64,000 nucleotides of DNA, taken from positions 4,964,880-5,028,879 of the forward strand of contig NZ_CP080997.1 in the NCBI RefSeq assembly GCF_019645815.1, written 5' to 3'. How positions within the stretch are numbered: the first letter of the stretch is position 1; each line of letters begins with the position of its first letter. Below are positions 8,673 through 16,780 of the stretch, piece after piece. Made by a program: the position numbers and the translations under genes. This stretch comes from Mycolicibacter heraklionensis (GTDB taxonomy: Bacteria > Actinomycetota > Actinomycetes > Mycobacteriales > Mycobacteriaceae). The notes beneath the pieces are model-generated. The model was given only the letters and a program-made list of their open reading frames with translations. It ran no database searches and had not been told where the DNA came from.

Positions 8673-9494
8673 TTGTCCAGCGGTGATCAATCCGAGTGGG
8701 CCCAGCAGTACGGCCCCTGGGCTGTGATCGCCGGCGGCTCCGAAGGTGTCGGCGCCGAGTTCGCATTCCAGCTGGCCGACGCCGGCATCAATCTGGTCCT
8801 GATCGCGCGCAAGGCAGAGCCGCTGCGCGAGACCGCCGATCGGTGCCGGGCACGCGGCGTGCGTGTCCGTGAACTCCCTTTGGATCTGGCCGGTGCGGAC
8901 GCGGTCACGCGGATCGTCGAGGCGACGACGGAGCTCGAGGTTGGTCTGCTGATCTACAACGCGGGAGCCAACACCCACAGCGCGGAGTTCCTCGACGGCG
9001 AGCCGGCGGCCTTCGGACGCGTGCTCGACCTGAACGTGCGGACACCGCTGGCGCTCATCCATCATTTCGGCAGGCCGATGCGCGTCCGTCGGCGCGGCGG
9101 TCTACTGCTGGTCGGGTCGCTGACCGGCTATCTCGGTTCGGCCCGGCAGACCGTTTACGGCGGCGCGAAGGCGTTCACCCGGATCTACGCCGAGGGCCTC
9201 TGGCTGGAATTGCGCGACTACGACGTGCACGTCCTGGAATTGGTGCTCGGCGTAACCAGGACTCCCGCCATGGCACGAGCCGGCCTCAACTTCGACGTGC
9301 CGGGGTTGCGGGTGTCCGATCCGGCCGATGTCGCGCGCGAAGGACTCAGCCAGCTCTGCCAGGGCCCGGTGCACGTCATCTCGGCCCACGCCGACAGTCC
9401 TGCCCTGCGCGCCACCTCAGATCGCGCCGAAGCCGTGCTCGCCTCGCATCGGCTGATGCAGAAGTTGCTCCGAACAGCCCCCCGAAGCCACTGA
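8673..9494 (+). CDS. Short-chain dehydrogenase/reductase (273 aa)
   Basis: A Rossmann-fold SDR. The nucleotide-binding motif appears as GGSEGVGAEFA (the first glycine-rich turn is slightly atypical), followed by IYNAGAN in place of NNAG and by the catalytic YGGAK (YxxxK) with an upstream SLTGYLG segment supplying the Ser. It would oxidise or reduce an alcohol/ketone with NAD(P)(H). Translation starts at TTG, since GGAGG lies about 6 bases upstream and no ATG or GTG in frame fits better. The stop overlaps the ATG of a TetR gene by one base, so the two are coupled. This placement beside lipid-catabolic genes suggests action on an acyl or steroid intermediate, which is inference. Confidence 0.86.
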   Translation: MSSGDQSEWAQQYGPWAVIAGGSEGVGAEFAFQLADAGINLVLIARKAEPLRETADRCRARGVRVRELPLDLAGADAVTRIVEATTELEVGLLIYNAGANTHSAEFLDGEPAAFGRVLDLNVRTPLALIHHFGRPMRVRRRGGLLLVGSLTGYLGSARQTVYGGAKAFTRIYAEGLWLELRDYDVHVLELVLGVTRTPAMARAGLNFDVPGLRVSDPADVAREGLSQLCQGPVHVISAHADSPALRATSDRAEAVLASHRLMQKLLRTAPRSH

Positions 9495-10111
9495 TGCCCC
9501 GCCCGCCGGTTGAGCGCGAGGCGGCTACCCCCAGCACGACCGCGCAACGACAACGCTGCGAGCGCATCCTTGCCACCGCGGCCCGACTCGGTGCCCGCGA
9601 CGGGCTGGAGGCCGTCCGGATGCAGGACGTGGCCGATCAATCGGCGGTATCGATCGCGACCGTCTACCGCTACTACCCCACCAAGCATCACCTGTTCAGC
9701 GCCTTGTTGTTGCACTACACCCAGACCGCCGGTCCGTCGCACCCGCCGACGGGCTGTCCGGCAGCCGACGTCACCGACCTCATGGTCAGTATCTGTCGAT
9801 CGATGCTCGCGCGTCCGCGGCTGGCCCGCGCAATGATCACCTCGGTCAACGCCCGGCGATCCGAATCAACGGCGAGCGGTGACTTCGACCTGCGCGCCGC
9901 CATCTTGTCCGTCGCCGGCATCGCCCGGCCCGCACCGTCCGACACACAGCTGGCACTACTGGTGGAGCAGTGCGCCTACGGCATCTTGTCCTGGGCCGTG
10001 ATGGGTGAAACGACCGCTGCACAGGCCGAGCGCGACATGCGGCGCGCCTGCGAGCTGCTGCTAGCGCCCTGGCGCGGTGATACGCACGCCGGACCCGCGA
10101 CGCTGCGCTGA
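9494..10111 (+). CDS. TetR-family transcriptional regulator (205 aa)
   Basis: A one-component repressor with an N-terminal helix-turn-helix near residues 20-65: RILATAARLGARDGLEAVRMQDVADQSAVSIATVYRYYPTKHHLFSALL has the typical V(A)xxxxVSxxTxYxYFxxKxxL layout. The helical C-terminal domain should bind an inducer, possibly an acyl-CoA. It is coupled to the SDR gene (TGATG) and probably controls the divergent operon through the 8640-8659 palindrome. Its 3' end overlaps the convergent membrane-protein gene by about 50 bases. The inducer cannot be predicted. It is not recognisably KstR or KstR2. Confidence 0.87.
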   Translation: MPRPPVEREAATPSTTAQRQRCERILATAARLGARDGLEAVRMQDVADQSAVSIATVYRYYPTKHHLFSALLLHYTQTAGPSHPPTGCPAADVTDLMVSICRSMLARPRLARAMITSVNARRSESTASGDFDLRAAILSVAGIARPAPSDTQLALLVEQCAYGILSWAVMGETTAAQAERDMRRACELLLAPWRGDTHAGPATLR

Positions 10112-10792
10112 CGCCGCGCCCGGGGCTGCGCCATCGCCGGCGCGTGGCATCGCCAGCGCTGTCCCGAGGATCCAGGCGAACAAGAACGCCGGCATCGCGG
10201 TGATCGCATATCCCTCCAGGGACAGCGGGCCGCCGCGGAAGACGAAGGTCAGCAGCAGCACCGGATGGACTACCGCGGCAGCGAGCGCGAGGTGGCCGGC
10301 GTACGACGGCAACGTCTGCCGGGCATACACCGCGACCACGAACGCGCCCAGCGCCACCACCAGGGGCATCCCCGACATGGCCAGCAGTCCGAACGTCAGG
10401 TCGTAGAGCAGTGCCGCCGCGTCGGCACTGCGGCGCCGGTACAGCAGCAGGTCAAAGGCGGTGAACCCGCTGAGCAGCAGCGTTACGCATCCGATGAAGC
10501 CCGCGGCGAAGCAGGTCGGCAGGATCGATTTCATTGGAACGCGATCCCGCAGGTACGTCCACACCGCGGCACCGAAGACAAACCAGAGCGTGACGCCGAC
10601 GGTATTGAGGGCCATCGTCAGGACCAACCGATCGTGGTGCGCGGCGGCCCACCGCGCCACGTCGACCGACTGCGTTCGGGTCCCCGGGAAAGACCAGATC
10701 GGGTACACCAGCAAGGTGATCGCGGGCAGGACGACACCGAGGACGCCGGACCATCGCGCCACTCGTGGTGCGTCCCAGGATGTGCCGATCAC
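10061..10792 (-). CDS. Hypothetical integral membrane protein (243 aa)
   Basis: I do not recognise the family. The protein has about six hydrophobic segments: GVLGVVLPAITLLVYPI, MALNTVGVTLWFVFGAAV, CFAAGFIGCVTLLLSGF, LTFGLLAMSGMPLVVALGAFVVA, HLALAAAVVHPVLLLTF and AITAMPAFLFAWILG, with short loops. A GTG with AGGGAGA immediately upstream is the best start; an earlier ATG would overlap the neighbouring DUF1906 gene by 22 bases. It is the last gene of the leftward tesB-SDR-oxidoreductase-DUF1906 run, 11 bases after its neighbour. The end overlaps the convergent TetR gene, so one of the two 3' ends is encoded on both strands. Confidence 0.65.
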   Translation of the reverse strand: MIGTSWDAPRVARWSGVLGVVLPAITLLVYPIWSFPGTRTQSVDVARWAAAHHDRLVLTMALNTVGVTLWFVFGAAVWTYLRDRVPMKSILPTCFAAGFIGCVTLLLSGFTAFDLLLYRRRSADAAALLYDLTFGLLAMSGMPLVVALGAFVVAVYARQTLPSYAGHLALAAAVVHPVLLLTFVFRGGPLSLEGYAITAMPAFLFAWILGTALAMPRAGDGAAPGAASAQRRGSGVRITAPGR

Positions 10793-10803
10793 GAAAGTTC
10801 TCC

Positions 10804-11589
10804 CTATTGTCGGGCGAGGTCCCATTGGCCGAAGTCCGCGGCGAGGACGTCGTTGACGTCGACATGTACGTCGTCGATGACGAAACCCGGCTCGGTCGCG
10901 GTGACGATTTCTCGTTGGAAGAGTACGGCCGCCGGTTCGCGGTCCCCATGCGACCACGCCCGGGTCTGCCACGCCCACCGGTGACCCGGGCTGGTCGACT
11001 TCCCGATGACGCCGTCGTTGATCGCCCAGGTGCATTGCCGGGCGCCGCCGTAAATTCCGGTGCGGTCAACGCCCAGTACGGAATTGATCCCGCGAAACCA
11101 TTGGACCGCCAGACTCTTCCATGATGTGGCGTCGATGTCCTCGTCGACGCTGAAGAAGATCGGCGCGGACGACGGCCCCCCGGCGGCGGCGTGCAACCGT
11201 AGCGCCGTCCGCGCATCGGCCACGCCGCCGTCGTAGCCCCGGGTGAAGTCCGACGGCGACTGCGGCCAGCCCGGCTTGCCGAACTGGTAGCAGCTGGCGA
11301 CCTGCAGGCCGGCGGCGCGGAGGCCGTCGGCGTAGTCGCGGGTGACGGGCTTGAAATCGAAGGCGGCGCCCGGCCGGAGCTCGGAGACGTAGACCAGCGC
11401 CCCGTCGAAACCGGCGGCCTTGATCTGTTCGGGCGACACCAGCCGGTGGGCGAAATCGATGACTTGCAGCCCGTTCGCACCGGCCCGCGGCGCGCCGACC
11501 GTCGCCCCGAGGGCACCGGGCAATGCCAGTGCCGGGCCGAGTAGCGCGGCATACCTGAGCACCTCGCGCCGCGAAGCGGAACGCGTCAC
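10804..11589 (-). CDS. Exported DUF1906 (glycoside-hydrolase-like) protein (261 aa)
   Basis: An exported protein with a Tat-like signal (SRREVLRYAALLGPALALPGALGA) and a DUF1906 domain, a TIM-barrel family related to GH25-like lysozymes and found in many actinobacterial secreted proteins. Recognisable features are LVYVS, VASCYQFGKPGWPQSPSDFTRGYDGG, APIFFSVDEDID with the acidic cluster at the expected active-site strand, WFRGINSVLG, and RWAWQTRAWSHG near the end, followed by VHVDVNDVLA. A second DUF1906 gene with the same architecture lies about 7 kb to the right on the other strand. Substrate is unknown; peptidoglycan or another wall polymer is plausible. Confidence 0.85.
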   Translation of the reverse strand: MTRSASRREVLRYAALLGPALALPGALGATVGAPRAGANGLQVIDFAHRLVSPEQIKAAGFDGALVYVSELRPGAAFDFKPVTRDYADGLRAAGLQVASCYQFGKPGWPQSPSDFTRGYDGGVADARTALRLHAAAGGPSSAPIFFSVDEDIDATSWKSLAVQWFRGINSVLGVDRTGIYGGARQCTWAINDGVIGKSTSPGHRWAWQTRAWSHGDREPAAVLFQREIVTATEPGFVIDDVHVDVNDVLAADFGQWDLARQ

Positions 11590-11617
11590 GACTCCGAAGG
11601 GTACCGGCCGGACGTTT

Positions 11618-12538
11618 CTAGAACGTCCTGATCACCGATTCACCGAAGCGCCCTAGGGCCTCCACGGCCCGGCCGAGGCTGTCGCCGGGGACCGCGACCT
11701 GGACCCAGGTCACGCCGATCTCGGCCAGGCGGCCCAGACCGTCCAGATAGGCGCCGGGATCGAAGTCGTCGTAGCCGAGCCGGCCGCCGGCGAGGTTCGA
11801 GAAGCAGACGTCGATGGTGGACCAGTCACGGTCTGCTTTCTCGCAGCGTCGTCTCAGGTCGTCGATGCCTGCTGCCAGGGCTTCCAGCGAGTTCATCTCG
11901 GCGGTGCGGGCGGTGCTGGCCAGACCGGGCGGCGCCGGGAACGGCGCCCAGCCGTCACCGCGCGTCGCCACCCGCTGACGTGCCTTTCCCGTGTTGCCGC
12001 CGATCCAGATCGGCGGATGGGGGCTGCTGACCGGTCGCGGATGCGCGGTGATCCCGTGCGCCCGGAAATGTCTGCCCTCGAACGAGACGTCGTCACCGGT
12101 CCAGACAGCTCGGATGACGTCCAGGCTCTCTTCGACCAGTGCGGCGCGCTCATCGAAGTCCACCCCTAAAGCGGCGAACTCGCCCTTGAGGTAGCCGACA
12201 CCAACGGCCAGGGTGAACCTTCCGCCCGACAAAAGATCCAGCGTCGCACCCGATTTCGCCACGACGAACGGGTTGCGATAAGGCAAGACGACGACATTCG
12301 GGATGAACCGGATCTTCTCGGTGTGCGCTGCGGCGAATCCCATCGCCACGAAGGGATCGAGGCTGTCGTGGCCGCCGGCGTCGAGCCAGCGCTGGGTCGG
12401 CGCCGGGTGGTCCGTGAAACCCATGGCGTCAAACCCGGCGGCTTCGGCCGCCCGCGCAACGGTGGTCACCCCGCCTGCGGAGGCCAACTCGGGATCGCAC
12501 GGATGGGTGATGATCGGATAGGTGAAAGCGAACCGCAT
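11618..12538 (-). CDS. LLM-class, probably F420-dependent oxidoreductase (306 aa)
   Basis: A second luciferase-like oxidoreductase. It carries AAGFDAMGFTDHPAP, a DPFVAMGFAAAHTEKIRFIPNVVVLPYRNPFVVAKSGATLDLLSGGRFTLAVGVGYLKGEFAALGVDFDERA stretch characteristic of F420-type LLM proteins, and PIWIGGNTGKARQRVATRGDGWAPFPAP. It is about as long as its family and shares the general plan of the enzyme at 7685-8551, though the two are not close copies. It lies 24 bases from the SDR gene upstream and 28 bases from the DUF1906 gene downstream, in a compact minus-strand operon headed by a TesB thioesterase. The substrate is unknown. Confidence 0.86.
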   Translation of the reverse strand: MRFAFTYPIITHPCDPELASAGGVTTVARAAEAAGFDAMGFTDHPAPTQRWLDAGGHDSLDPFVAMGFAAAHTEKIRFIPNVVVLPYRNPFVVAKSGATLDLLSGGRFTLAVGVGYLKGEFAALGVDFDERAALVEESLDVIRAVWTGDDVSFEGRHFRAHGITAHPRPVSSPHPPIWIGGNTGKARQRVATRGDGWAPFPAPPGLASTARTAEMNSLEALAAGIDDLRRRCEKADRDWSTIDVCFSNLAGGRLGYDDFDPGAYLDGLGRLAEIGVTWVQVAVPGDSLGRAVEALGRFGESVIRTF

Positions 12539-12562
12539 ACGGCCCTCCTGCGCGTGGAGTTG

Positions 12563-13384
12563 CTAGGTGTTGGTAGGCCGTGACGGACCGAGAACGTAAT
12601 CGCCACTGTCGGGATGGTGGTACCAGCCGCCCGCCGCGTGCGTTCCGCCGTCGACATGCAGCGTCTGGCCGGTCACATACGAACTCAGGTCGCCGGCCAG
12701 AAAGACCGCGGCGCCGGCCATCTCGTCGACATGACCGGGGCGGCCCATCGGAATCATGTGGCCCGCTTCGGCCAGCATCTCGGCCGAGCCGACCCGTTCG
12801 ATACCTTCGGTCAGCGTGAGGTCCGGGGCCAGGCAGTTGACCCGAATGCCGTGCGGCGCCAATTCCAGAGCCGCCGTTTTGGTGAGGTTGATGACACCCG
12901 CTTTCGCCGCCGCGTAGGCCGCATAGCCGGGCGCGGCACGGGTGCCCTCGATGCTGGCGACATTGATGATGCTGCCCGCCGCGCCGTGTTGGACCAGTGT
13001 CTGCGCGACGCGCTGTGTGCAGAGCAGGACCTGGGTGAGGTTGGAGCGGATCAGGGTGTCCCACCCCTTGGGTGCGGTGTCCAGTAGCGGGGAGAAGAAC
13101 ACCCCGCCGGCGTTGTTGACCAACACCGTCGGCAAGCCCACCGTGGCAAGGGTTTCCGCCAGTGCCACATCGACCTGATCGGGGTCGCGGACATCGATTG
13201 CGCAGGCGTGGCCGCCGACCAGCTCCGCGGCCGCTCGGGCCGCATCGGTGTCGCGATCCCAGATCACCACCCGGGCGCCGAATTCCGCGAAGCTCTCGGC
13301 GATACCGCGGCCGATCCCCGAACCGCCCCCGGTGATGACGGCTACGCGTCCATCAAGCGTCGACGCCGCTCTGCGCAGGACCAC
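12563..13384 (-). CDS. Short-chain dehydrogenase/reductase (273 aa)
   Basis: A classical SDR oxidoreductase: TGGGSGIGRG cofactor loop, NNAGG, an IINVAS serine strand, YAAYAAAKAG as the YxxxK catalytic motif, the LAPHGIRVNCLAPDLT segment, and a C-terminal VDGGTH. The start is taken as GTG overlapping the last base of the thioesterase stop codon (TAGTG), with GAGG just upstream; the longer upstream ORF reads through the neighbour in the wrong frame. Translational coupling to TesB suggests that both enzymes act in one acyl-CoA pathway. Confidence 0.88.
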   Translation of the reverse strand: MVLRRAASTLDGRVAVITGGGSGIGRGIAESFAEFGARVVIWDRDTDAARAAAELVGGHACAIDVRDPDQVDVALAETLATVGLPTVLVNNAGGVFFSPLLDTAPKGWDTLIRSNLTQVLLCTQRVAQTLVQHGAAGSIINVASIEGTRAAPGYAAYAAAKAGVINLTKTAALELAPHGIRVNCLAPDLTLTEGIERVGSAEMLAEAGHMIPMGRPGHVDEMAGAAVFLAGDLSSYVTGQTLHVDGGTHAAGGWYHHPDSGDYVLGPSRPTNT

Positions 13385-14358
13385 TACCGATCCTCGGGCT
13401 TCTGTCGTCCGGGCGCCTCGGCTATCGGCCGGACCAGGACTTCTTGAGCGGTGCTGGCCACATGGCGGCCGGCGGCATCCACCATGGTGCCGTGCACCAG
13501 GGCGCGGTGGCCGGCCGTGGCGACGGTCTGCTGGGTGTAGAGGTGCCATCGATCGAAATGGACCGGACGGTGCAGCCAGACGCTGTGGTCCAGGGTCAGG
13601 CCGGTGTGCGTGGCATGGTCGACCGGCTCCGGGTGGGCACGAAATGCGGTGTCCACCAGTAGGTAATCGCTGGCATAGGCAAGCAGCACCGCGTGCAGCT
13701 GCGCGTCGCGGTCGATCTCACGTGGCAACCGCATCCAATGTGTACGCGGGCCCGGCGCCTGTGCGCCGCCGAGGAAGACGGGCGCTTCGGCAGTGCGGAC
13801 TTCCAGTGGTGGGGGTCGTTCGATCCAGGTGTTACCCCGCCCGGCCAGGTACGGCGGGGCATGCTGTACCCAGTGCTGCAGCAGCGGCAGGGCTTCCGGT
13901 TCGGGTCCGGGCAGCGGCACGGGGGTGGTGTCAGTGCTGTCGGGGCTGGTGTCGAAGGACACCGTCGCCACCATCAGGGTGCGACCGTCCTGCTGTACGG
14001 TGACCTGCCGCGCCGACATGGTGCGCCCGTCGCGGGTGCGGTCGACGACGATCTCCAGAGGTATGGCGGAGTCGCCGGGGCGCAGAAACGACGCATGGAT
14101 CGAATGGGCGGTGAGCTCGGGCACCGTGGCCGCGGCCGCTGCCATCGCCTGGGCGATGAGCTGGCCGCCGAAGATTCTGCCGAACCGGCCGGCCTCGTTC
14201 CCCGCCCGGAATCGGTCAGCGCCCAAAGGGTGCAGAGCCAACACCTGTTGCAGCCTGTCCAGGGCGTCGTGCGTGGCGCGTTCCAGTTGGCTGCCGGACC
14301 CGAGCAGGGGACCGCAGTAGTCGGAACCAACGGAGACCTCGGACGCCGACGTCTGCAC
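13384..14358 (-). CDS. TesB-type acyl-CoA thioesterase II (324 aa)
   Basis: A double-hotdog acyl-CoA thioesterase that releases free fatty acid from CoA. The N-terminal hotdog has GRIFGGQLIAQAMAAA and HSIHASFLRPGD, and the C-terminal hotdog has YASDYLLVDTAFRAH and HTGLTLDHSVWLHRPVHFDRWHLYTQ. The latter holds the TesB family's acidic/Thr active-site region (LDHSVW). GTG start at the 5' end has a GGAGGA site 6 bases away. It is the first gene of a five-gene leftward operon, and an inverted repeat sits 34 bases upstream, where an operator would be expected. Confidence 0.88.
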   Translation of the reverse strand: MQTSASEVSVGSDYCGPLLGSGSQLERATHDALDRLQQVLALHPLGADRFRAGNEAGRFGRIFGGQLIAQAMAAAAATVPELTAHSIHASFLRPGDSAIPLEIVVDRTRDGRTMSARQVTVQQDGRTLMVATVSFDTSPDSTDTTPVPLPGPEPEALPLLQHWVQHAPPYLAGRGNTWIERPPPLEVRTAEAPVFLGGAQAPGPRTHWMRLPREIDRDAQLHAVLLAYASDYLLVDTAFRAHPEPVDHATHTGLTLDHSVWLHRPVHFDRWHLYTQQTVATAGHRALVHGTMVDAAGRHVASTAQEVLVRPIAEAPGRQKPEDR

Positions 14359-14391
14359 AAGTTCCTCCGTAGTCGCTGATGTGACTGCTAG

Positions 14392-14409
14392 CCCATTTAA
14401 GTAAATGGG
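14392..14409. promoter_or_regulatory. Perfect 8-bp inverted repeat upstream of tesB operon
   Basis: CCCATTTAAGTAAATGGG is a perfect inverted repeat with 8-base arms and a 2-base centre. It lies 34 bases upstream of the thioesterase start, at promoter distance for a leftward operon. Such short, tightly spaced palindromes are typical sites of TetR or MarR dimers. No regulator gene is directly adjacent on this side. The nearest is the TetR gene at 9494, whose own candidate palindrome is of different sequence. Confidence 0.5.
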
Positions 14410-14782
14410 GTGATTCAGGTCAAGGGCGGACGCGATCCGTGCTCAGGAAACCACGTGCGTAGGGATCGGCCGCCGGCCATTTCGAAGGTAGCACGGCTTG
14501 ATCCACCGAATCGTCGGTCTACGACACCGTCCGAGCATTCGGTCGATCAGCTGGACTCGGGATCCGTTGGTATTTCGTGTGGTTCACCACCGTCGCCATG
14601 TCGAGGATTTCGCCGGTATGGCGTGTTCCTGCGGCGGGCAAATTTCTCTACATTGCGAATAGCACTGTCATACAGCGAGTTTCGAGGTGCATTGGCCTTT
14701 TTGGGCAACGCATTTGGGTATGCGGAGCTGCTCGTTCGAGTTGACTACCCCCACCGTTGATGCCACCATGGCCGCGAACGCA
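14410..14782. other. Intergenic stretch without recognisable gene, upstream of the M-box
   Basis: No convincing coding sequence or domain is seen. A 116-codon plus-strand ORF spans most of it but has no recognisable family. The GC content falls in its second half. The promoter for the magnesium riboswitch transcript should lie here, probably in the lower-GC part just before position 14783. Confidence 0.45.
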
Positions 14783-14945
14783 CCTCGCTAGGTGAGGCGT
14801 CTGTACGGATACAGGCCACTGACCTCAAACGTCGAGAGACGCCCAGGGTCAGGACAGCTCTTCCCGGCTTAAGGGTTGAGCCCAAGTGGCTTTCGGCCTA
14901 TGGCTGGATACGCCGTGCAGTGCCAAAACTCTGTCGAGAGGGGTG
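14783..14945 (+). promoter_or_regulatory. M-box (ykoK) Mg2+ riboswitch
   Basis: The segment reads as a complete M-box aptamer, from CTCGCTAGGTGAGGC near 14785 to CTCTGTCGAGAG near 14935. It shows the conserved blocks in order: the GCTAGGTGAGGC...CTGTACGGATAC opening, AAACGTCGAGAGACGCCCAG followed by GGTCA, an ACAG, a GC-rich hairpin (CTTCCCGGCTTAAGGGTTG), the GGCTGGATACGCC helix, and CAGTGCCAAAACTCTG. I compared it from memory with the B. subtilis mgtE leader. M-box RNAs fold on Mg2+ and shut off expression of Mg2+ acquisition genes. In M. tuberculosis, M-boxes precede Rv1535 and PE20/PPE31. Here the downstream genes are also a PE/PPE pair. Confidence 0.85.
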
Positions 14946-15040
14946 CCGTCCGGCCGACTCCGCGCTGGTTCGGTTTGTCCCGATGTGCCCGCCGCAACGG
15001 CATCCCCGTGTGCCCTGGCCGTGAGGAGGTGAGAGCGACA

Positions 15041-15121
15041 TTGAGTCCGAGCGATAGTCCTTATCCGAGTTCGACGATCATTTCGTTCGAATCCTGCCCC
15101 GGCGCTGCTTTCACCTTCTGA
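15041..15121 (+). CDS. Possible leader peptide between M-box and PE gene (26 codons)
   Basis: A short ORF opens with TTG 11 bases after a strong GAGGAGG and ends 117 bases before the PE start. The peptide begins SPSDSPYPSS, so it is rich in Ser and Pro. Proline-rich leader peptides control some Mg2+ transporter mRNAs in enterobacteria by stalling at low Mg2+. An alternative GTG overlaps the ribosome-binding site itself. Whether it is translated is unknown. It could also be chance. Confidence 0.3.
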   Translation: MSPSDSPYPSSTIISFESCPGAAFTF

Positions 15122-15238
15122 ACCGGTTCGCGCCGTACCGTATCAGCGCTGTCCGCATCGTGGACGTGCGCTGCCGTGACGCGCGAATATCCGCTTTTAG
15201 CAGCGTAATTCGTCATGCCTTCTCGAGGGAGATTTCCG

Positions 15239-15538
15239 ATGTCTTTTGTGTCCGCCTTGCCCGAAGAACTGGCCGCGACAGCGGCCGATCTGCGCGGCGT
15301 CGGATATACGGTGGCCGCGCAGAGCGCCGCCGCCGCAGCGCCGACTACCGGCGTGATTCCCGCCGCCGCCGACGAGGTCTCGGTACTGACCGCAGCTCAG
15401 TTCGCACGGCACGCCCAGGTGTACCAAGCGATCAGCAAGCGAGCCGCTGCGGTGCACGAGACGTTCGTGAACACGCTGCAGCGCAGCGCGCAGTCATACG
15501 CAGCGACCGACGCCGCGAACGTCATCTCGTTCTACTGA
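15239..15538 (+). CDS. PE family protein (99 aa)
   Basis: A short PE-only protein. It starts MSFVSALPEELAATAADLRGVGYTVAAQSAAAAAPTTGV and ends within the canonical roughly 100-residue PE domain, with the YxxxD/E-type secretion motif expected near the end (YAATDAAN). The PE signature appears as PEE. It pairs with the PPE gene that follows after only 14 bases; such PE/PPE pairs form heterodimers exported through ESX systems, commonly ESX-5. The chosen ATG follows GAGGGAGATTTCCG. The upstream M-box implies expression under magnesium limitation, as for PE20 in M. tuberculosis. Confidence 0.92.
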   Translation: MSFVSALPEELAATAADLRGVGYTVAAQSAAAAAPTTGVIPAAADEVSVLTAAQFARHAQVYQAISKRAAAVHETFVNTLQRSAQSYAATDAANVISFY

Positions 15539-15552
15539 AAGGATTTTGGGTA

Positions 15553-16764
15553 ATGGACTACGGATCAATTCCACCGGAGATCAACTCGGCACGGATGTAC
15601 GCCGGACCGGGATCGGGGCCGATGTTGGCCGCTGCGGCCTCCTGGAATCTGCTGGCCTCGGAACTGCGCTCGGCAGCAACATCTTTCGAGTGGTTGGTCG
15701 CTAGCCTATCCAGTCAAGGGTGGTGGGGGCCATCGGCATCGGCGATGGCGGCGGCGGCCGAACCCTACTTTGTGTGGCTGAGCGTGACCGCCGAGCAGGC
15801 CGAACAGGCTGCGGCACAGGCGTACGCCGCGGCCGAGGCGTATGCCACGGCCCACGCCATGACGGTGCCGCCCGCGGCCATCGAGACCAACCGGGTGCTG
15901 CTGGCGTCATTGGTCAAGACCAACGCGCTGGGACAGAACACCGCGGCCATCGCAGCGGCCGAAGCTCGTTACGGCCAGATGTGGGCGCAAGACGCCGTCG
16001 CGATGTACGGCTACGCCGCGGCTTCCGCTACCGCCACACAACTGATCCCCTTCGCCGATGCGCCGGAAACCACCAACGCAGACGACCAGGGCGGGCAGGC
16101 GGCCGGAGGCGTAGGCCCCACCGATGCCCACGCCCAGCTGCCCAATGCGTTGCGGAGCATGGCGTCGCCGGCGGAGGGCACCTCGCCGTTGTCACCCGAT
16201 TGGGACTGGACCAAATTCTTCGACGGCCTCTTCGGGGATACCTGGGGCAGCGATGACGGGTCGGGTCTGAATATCAACGCCCAGTTGTGGAACACCATCG
16301 CCGCAACCGGCATTTTCGACCCCGGCGGCAACATCGAGGGATTTTCCGGGCTGGCCACGCTCGGGTTTCTGGCACGCGGCATGGATGGCGGCACCGCCGC
16401 CCTGTCCCGCGGCGGGCTCGGCCCGGCCTCCGGTATGGCACTGGCGTCGGCGACCCCTGGTGGGCTGGAGGCCGCCGGCCGCGCTGCCGGCGGCGCCAGC
16501 TCCCCGGTGGCTGCCGGTGTAGGCCAGGCCACCCTGGTCGGTTCGTTGTCGGCGCCACCCAGCTGGGCGGCGGCCACCCCGACAGGTGCTCCCACCGCCG
16601 GGACGGGTAGCGGCTGGACCGTCGCCCCGGAAAGCAGGTCGATGACCGCCATGCCTCCCCCGATTCCTCCGGGTGGCGCCGGCCGCCACGGCGGCTACGG
16701 TCTCGGCACACCGCGCTATGGGGTCAAGCTCACCGTCATGCCGCGTCCCATCGTGGTCGGGTAG
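15553..16764 (+). CDS. PPE family protein, partner of adjacent PE (403 aa)
   Basis: A PPE protein opening with MDYGSIPPEINSARMYAGPGSGPML and containing the W(W)GPSASAM turn and YGQMWAQDAVAMYGY. A C-terminal LSAPPSW motif marks a variant of the SVP subfamily (Ala in place of Val). The start lies 14 bases after the PE stop with a GAAAGGA site. By analogy with PE20/PPE31, which M. tuberculosis needs for growth at low Mg2+, and because an M-box leads the transcript, the pair probably helps Mg2+ cross the outer membrane. That function is inference from regulation and family. No mgtC or Mg2+ permease gene is found next to it here. Confidence 0.92.
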   Translation: MDYGSIPPEINSARMYAGPGSGPMLAAAASWNLLASELRSAATSFEWLVASLSSQGWWGPSASAMAAAAEPYFVWLSVTAEQAEQAAAQAYAAAEAYATAHAMTVPPAAIETNRVLLASLVKTNALGQNTAAIAAAEARYGQMWAQDAVAMYGYAAASATATQLIPFADAPETTNADDQGGQAAGGVGPTDAHAQLPNALRSMASPAEGTSPLSPDWDWTKFFDGLFGDTWGSDDGSGLNINAQLWNTIAATGIFDPGGNIEGFSGLATLGFLARGMDGGTAALSRGGLGPASGMALASATPGGLEAAGRAAGGASSPVAAGVGQATLVGSLSAPPSWAAATPTGAPTAGTGSGWTVAPESRSMTAMPPPIPPGGAGRHGGYGLGTPRYGVKLTVMPRPIVVG

Positions 16765-16780
16765 CGGCCCGTGTGCGCCT

